Source: CAYFKJ01 sp964343605
GTDB taxonomy: Bacteria; Pseudomonadota; Alphaproteobacteria; UBA2966
NCBI GenBank assembly: GCA_964343605.1
Contig: CAYFKJ010000001.1
Location: 1,021,784 to 1,085,783 of the forward strand
Length of the DNA: 64,000 nt
Direction of reading: 5' to 3'
Shown here one piece after another: positions 61,540-64,000 of the stretch (its first letter is position 1; every line of letters starts with the position of its first letter). A model generated the notes under the pieces. The model ran no database searches, was not told the DNA's origin, and saw nothing but the letters and a program-made list of their open reading frames with translations. Both the position numbers and the translations under genes were made by a program.

Positions 61540-62530
61540 TGGATGCTCCCTCCTGTTCGGCAATCCAGGCGAATAGCTCGTGTTTGGCCTTGGCCAGCCG
61601 GCAATCGACATCGTGGGTCTGGGACAGGTGACAGTTGCCCCGGCACCAGCGGTTGATGGGGCAGCGCCGGCATTCGGCAGTGTCGACAAACCGGCGGACG
61701 TGACGTTGCGCCGCTACGGTCTCGGGCGTGTCCGGCTCCGCTTGGAACAGGTGGCCGGTACGCAGGCTTCGGCGGACCGAATGGTGGCAGCCATAACGAT
61801 TGCCGGCGAGATCGACCGATACGTGGTCGTCGGCATGGCAGAGGGGCGCCGGCGGCTTGGAGGGCGCGCGGAGGGCTTTCCGCCATTTCGCGAGATGGCC
61901 TTCGAACATGCCATGGGCATGCCGATCGCCCTCGAGACGAAGTCGCGCGAGTTCGCGAAGATGCGGCACGTGGCGATCGAGATCGGCGTGGGTCAGGTAG
62001 TAGGCGGGATCGCAGCCCTCCGTTGCCCGCACCCAGTGAACATAGGGAAAGAACGGTCGACCGAAACGTTGCTCTAGCCTGTCGAGTTCCCCGAACCACG
62101 GCCAGGCGAACAAGTGCTTCTGCGAGAACAGGAACGAAATCGCCGAGTTCTCGAGCCGTGCAACCTGCTCCCATCTGGGCTCGCCGAACGGCTGATGCTG
62201 GCTCACCACCACATAGGTGCCCCAGCGATTGAGGGCTTCGACGTGCCGATCCTCAAGCAGACTGCCGTTGGTGACCAGCTTAACGAAGGTGAGAGGAATG
62301 CCGGCCGCGACGAGCGCCTCGTGGATCGCCTCGATGGCCTCCCAATAGAGCAACGGCTCCCCGCCCCAATAGGCGATCTCGGTGATGCCCTTCGCTTTCA
62401 CATAGGGAACGACCCGGTCGACGAAGTCTTCGACCGGGTGCCGGCGCCTCTCCGCGTCGCCGCCCTTGGGGTCCTGGAGGCAATAGGCGCAGCGGAAGTT
62501 GCAGGCATAGCCGAGAAAGATGTTGAGCAC
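61493..62530 (-). CDS. Radical SAM/SPASM maturase B
   Basis: It has 345 residues, starting at GTG 62530, 4 nt after the preceding stop. The cluster motif is right at the N-terminus (C10-x3-C14-x2-C17) with GGEP at 56-59. A second full SPASM arrangement is present: C231, C248, C287-x2-C290-x5-C296-x3-C300, C310. It is clearly a different enzyme from maturase A, sharing only the cluster motifs. Its N-terminus has no room for a recognition domain before the first cysteine. Two maturases acting on one substrate are known, for example in His-Xaa-Ser repeat systems, so a two-step modification is inferred. Confidence 0.87.
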   Translation of the reverse strand: MLNIFLGYACNFRCAYCLQDPKGGDAERRRHPVEDFVDRVVPYVKAKGITEIAYWGGEPLLYWEAIEAIHEALVAAGIPLTFVKLVTNGSLLEDRHVEALNRWGTYVVVSQHQPFGEPRWEQVARLENSAISFLFSQKHLFAWPWFGELDRLEQRFGRPFFPYVHWVRATEGCDPAYYLTHADLDRHVPHLRELARLRLEGDRHAHGMFEGHLAKWRKALRAPSKPPAPLCHADDHVSVDLAGNRYGCHHSVRRSLRTGHLFQAEPDTPETVAAQRHVRRFVDTAECRRCPINRWCRGNCHLSQTHDVDCRLAKAKHELFAWIAEQEGASIADLHHHAARTRWLD

Positions 62531-62534
62531 GGGT

Positions 62535-63455
62535 TCAGGCCGCCACGGAATCCGCCACCCGGATCTCGGCCTCCGCGACGCCGCTGAAGTGACGGAACCC
62601 GGCCTTCAGGCGGACGGTGTCGCCCGCCTCGAGGCCGAGCGCCATGAATCGAAACGATGCCGTGCCCGCGTCGGCGCGCACACGATTGTGCGGCAGGTAT
62701 CCGCCGGTGGCCTCGAGGAAGATCTCCGGCGCGGCGTCGCCGATCAGGCGACCGCGGCTGTTGACGACCTTCAGCCCGATGGTCGCCGTTTCCTCCGGTG
62801 CGATCGTGCCCGGTGCATCGAGCCTGAGGCTCGGCAGCGCCTTGCGGCCGATGGTCGGGATCTCGGCGGCGGTATGTTCGGCGCCGGGATCGAGATTGCC
62901 GATGAGGCCGTAGTCCGGGTGCAACGTCAGACGGAAACTACAGCTGTCGAAATCGCAGACCCGAAACGGGACATAGACCTGAAGCGGCAGGTTCACGCCC
63001 GCCACCGCCAGGTGACGCGGTGCGGGCATGCGCGCGGCGAAGCTCACCGGATAGCGATTGAAGGGCGCCAGGGGAACGCCGGCGGTCCCAGCGCAATAGG
63101 GGGTCGCCAACGGAAACATCCAGTTGCCGTGATCGGACCACTCGGCCCGATCCTGCAGCGCATCGAGATCGAGGGTCACCGCACCGAGCGCACAGAAGAG
63201 CCAGTCCTGGAATCGCCGATCCAGAGCGGCGCCTGGCGTTGGCGATCGGGCGGCATGAGCGGCCGGCACGATCGCCGCATGGCGTCCGATCTCCATCGCT
63301 TGCTCCTCGTCCGTTATCGGCTGGCCGGTGAACCGGCCGACCCCGTCGATGACCTCCTCGTAGGAGCGAAGGGTCACCTTGCGGGGCGCGCGCAGCACTT
63401 CGATCAGCAGCGGCACGGGCAGGCCCCACATATGGGTCGTGAATGGAGTGATCAT
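62535..63455 (-). CDS. Uncharacterised protein with C-terminal Ig-like domain
   Basis: It has 306 residues and I recognise no family for the first 200. That part has a helical start (VPLLIEVLRAPRKVTLRSY), an uneven Cys-containing middle (VCDFDSCSF, 167-173) and several Trp/Tyr/Pro-rich stretches. Residues about 205-303 look like a bacterial Ig-like beta domain (ETATIGLKVVNSRGRLI, IFLEATGGYLP, ASFRFMALGLEAGDTV), common in phage and surface proteins. The ATG is 12 nt after the fibre stop, with GGGAG partly inside that stop, so they are co-translated. It could be a chaperone, recognition partner or second fibre component. Confidence 0.7.
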   Translation of the reverse strand: MITPFTTHMWGLPVPLLIEVLRAPRKVTLRSYEEVIDGVGRFTGQPITDEEQAMEIGRHAAIVPAAHAARSPTPGAALDRRFQDWLFCALGAVTLDLDALQDRAEWSDHGNWMFPLATPYCAGTAGVPLAPFNRYPVSFAARMPAPRHLAVAGVNLPLQVYVPFRVCDFDSCSFRLTLHPDYGLIGNLDPGAEHTAAEIPTIGRKALPSLRLDAPGTIAPEETATIGLKVVNSRGRLIGDAAPEIFLEATGGYLPHNRVRADAGTASFRFMALGLEAGDTVRLKAGFRHFSGVAEAEIRVADSVAA

Positions 63456-63467
63456 GACGGTTCTCCC

Positions 63468-64000
63468 TTACGGCCCATCGCCGCAATCACAGTTGCAATT
63501 GCAGTAGGTGCAGTAGCTGCAATAGGAGCAGTACGAGCAGTAGGACATGCAGTTGTAGTTGACCCGCTGGAACGCGAGCCGGACCTGCGTCGCAGAGACC
63601 TGCTCCATCGTGTAGCTGTAGTAGTAGAAACTGCCGGACCCGGTGGTGCCGGCGTCTCGCGCGCCACCCACGGACGCGTAACCCTTGTTGAAGAGCGCGG
63701 CGAGGTCGGTGGCGTCGGCGATCTTGAAGCCGGTGGCGCCGGCGGTTCCCTGGGACTTGACGCTGGGCGCGACCAGTTCGCCAGACATGGTATCACCGGT
63801 CTTGGCGACGCGGCCCGATTGATCGACGCCCGCCTGGATATCCGCGACCGGCGTGGTCGCGGCATCCGAGAGCCCGAGCGTGCTACGCTGGGCCTCCGCA
63901 TTGGCGTCGTCGAGCAGCGCCTTGCCGGCGGGCGTGACCGGAACAGCCTGCGCCTGGCCGTCGCCGGTGCGTTCGATGAGCCCGGTCGCCGTCAGACCGG
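63468..64000 (-). CDS. Tail-fibre-like protein with Cys-rich (S/T)YC-repeat C-terminus (5' end outside window)
   Basis: The frame is open from the window edge to TAA 63468; about 177 residues are visible. The upstream part has phage tail-fibre traits: KALLDDANAEAQRSTLGLS (the AQRxxLGL repeat block) and VAKTGDTMSGEL (the K-x-GDTMxG-x-L fibre motif). It continues through a Gly/Ser linker and FYYYSYTMEQ to the C-terminus NYNCM, then four SYC, one TYC, NC, NC, DC and GDGP. A 106-codon frame could start at ATG 63788, but the same reading frame continues upstream with fibre-like sequence. It is followed within 12 nt by the gene before two radical SAM enzymes, which implies that the repeat is modified. 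Confidence 0.68.
   Translation of the reverse strand, partial: GLTATGLIERTGDGQAQAVPVTPAGKALLDDANAEAQRSTLGLSDAATTPVADIQAGVDQSGRVAKTGDTMSGELVAPSVKSQGTAGATGFKIADATDLAALFNKGYASVGGARDAGTTGSGSFYYYSYTMEQVSATQVRLAFQRVNYNCMSYCSYCSYCSYCTYCNCNCDCGDGP
63483..63548 (-). repeat. (S/T)YC repeat and CN/CN/CD tail of the fibre-like protein
   Basis: Reading on the minus strand: ATG (63546-63548), then five codon triplets encoding S/T-Tyr-Cys (63501-63545), then Asn-Cys, Asn-Cys, Asp-Cys (63483-63500). Serine uses TCC, TCG, TCC and AGC, and tyrosine uses TAC and TAT, so the DNA copies differ although the peptide is kept. Cysteine makes up eight of the 21 residues after the methionine. Confidence 0.9.

Noticed and set aside
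63483..63548. Short repeat as a CRISPR or tandem-DNA repeat
   Set aside because: The period is three codons, copies differ at DNA level, and it lies inside an open reading frame.
63468..63788. A free-standing 106-residue RiPP precursor beginning at ATG 63788
   Set aside because: The frame stays open to the window edge and the upstream sequence is tail-fibre-like, with the ATG falling inside the fibre motif GDTMSG. A separate internal start cannot be excluded.

Overview
The window looks like a high-GC alphaproteobacterial chromosome, possibly Rhodospirillales-like. The signs are dense acyl-CoA catabolic operons, an amino-sugar operon, a DctM-type TRAP subunit and a lysis cassette of the kind seen in alphaproteobacterial prophages and gene transfer agents. 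No rRNA, intact tRNA, IS element, integrase or CRISPR array was recognised.

Positions 1-20,071 hold two large minus-strand acyl-CoA operons around a divergent plus-strand unit. Operon A (8,209 down to 1) encodes a MaoC hydratase, a nitroreductase, three acyl-CoA dehydrogenases, an HMG-CoA-synthase-like/DUF35 fusion, a thiolase and a second, truncated MaoC hydratase. The plus unit (8,476-12,333) encodes a CaiB-type CoA-transferase, an acetyl-CoA hydrolase/transferase-family protein and a membrane transporter. Operon B (20,071 down to 12,330) encodes an SDR, an IclR regulator, an acyl-CoA dehydrogenase, a cysteine-less thiolase with a separate DUF35 partner, two CaiB proteins and a CitE-type lyase. 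Together they suggest activation, beta-oxidation and retro-aldol or thiolytic cleavage of an unidentified branched or cyclic carboxylic acid.

Positions 20,406-30,738 form an amino-sugar regulon. A minus-strand arm (BadF-type kinase, GntR regulator, SIS deaminase/isomerase, NagA, Gfo/Idh oxidoreductase) diverges from a plus-strand arm (MurQ and a four-gene ABC importer). Two copies of one 17-bp site, one in front of each arm, are probable GntR operators. Positions 30,762-36,455 carry an adenylate cyclase, an enoyl-CoA hydratase, a TRAP large subunit and a gentisate-type ring-cleavage pair (cupin dioxygenase plus FAH hydrolase).

Positions 37,046-58,496 are a defence island, all on the minus strand and mostly joined by overlapping start and stop codons. 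The order is XRE regulator, BrxE-like, BrxA, BrxB, BrxC, PglX, PglZ, BrxL, a C5-cytosine methyltransferase, a Vsr-type endonuclease, and then an unusual pair: a degenerate thymidine-phosphorylase-like protein overlapping a 1,239-residue zinc-ribbon/protein-kinase/AAA/Rossmann fusion. The BREX set mixes BrxL (type 1) with a BrxE-like protein (type 6). The phosphorylase-kinase pair matches no defence system I can name.

Positions 58,804-64,000 look like the end of a prophage, gene transfer agent or tailocin. A tail-fibre-like protein (5' end outside the window) ends in five (S/T)YC triplets plus a CN/CN/CD tail. It is followed by an Ig-like-domain protein, two different radical SAM/SPASM enzymes and a lysis cassette (small membrane protein, GH108 endolysin, 3TM holin). 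The reading is that radical SAM enzymes modify the tip of a phage-type fibre. This and the phosphorylase-kinase pair are the two best candidates for undescribed biology.
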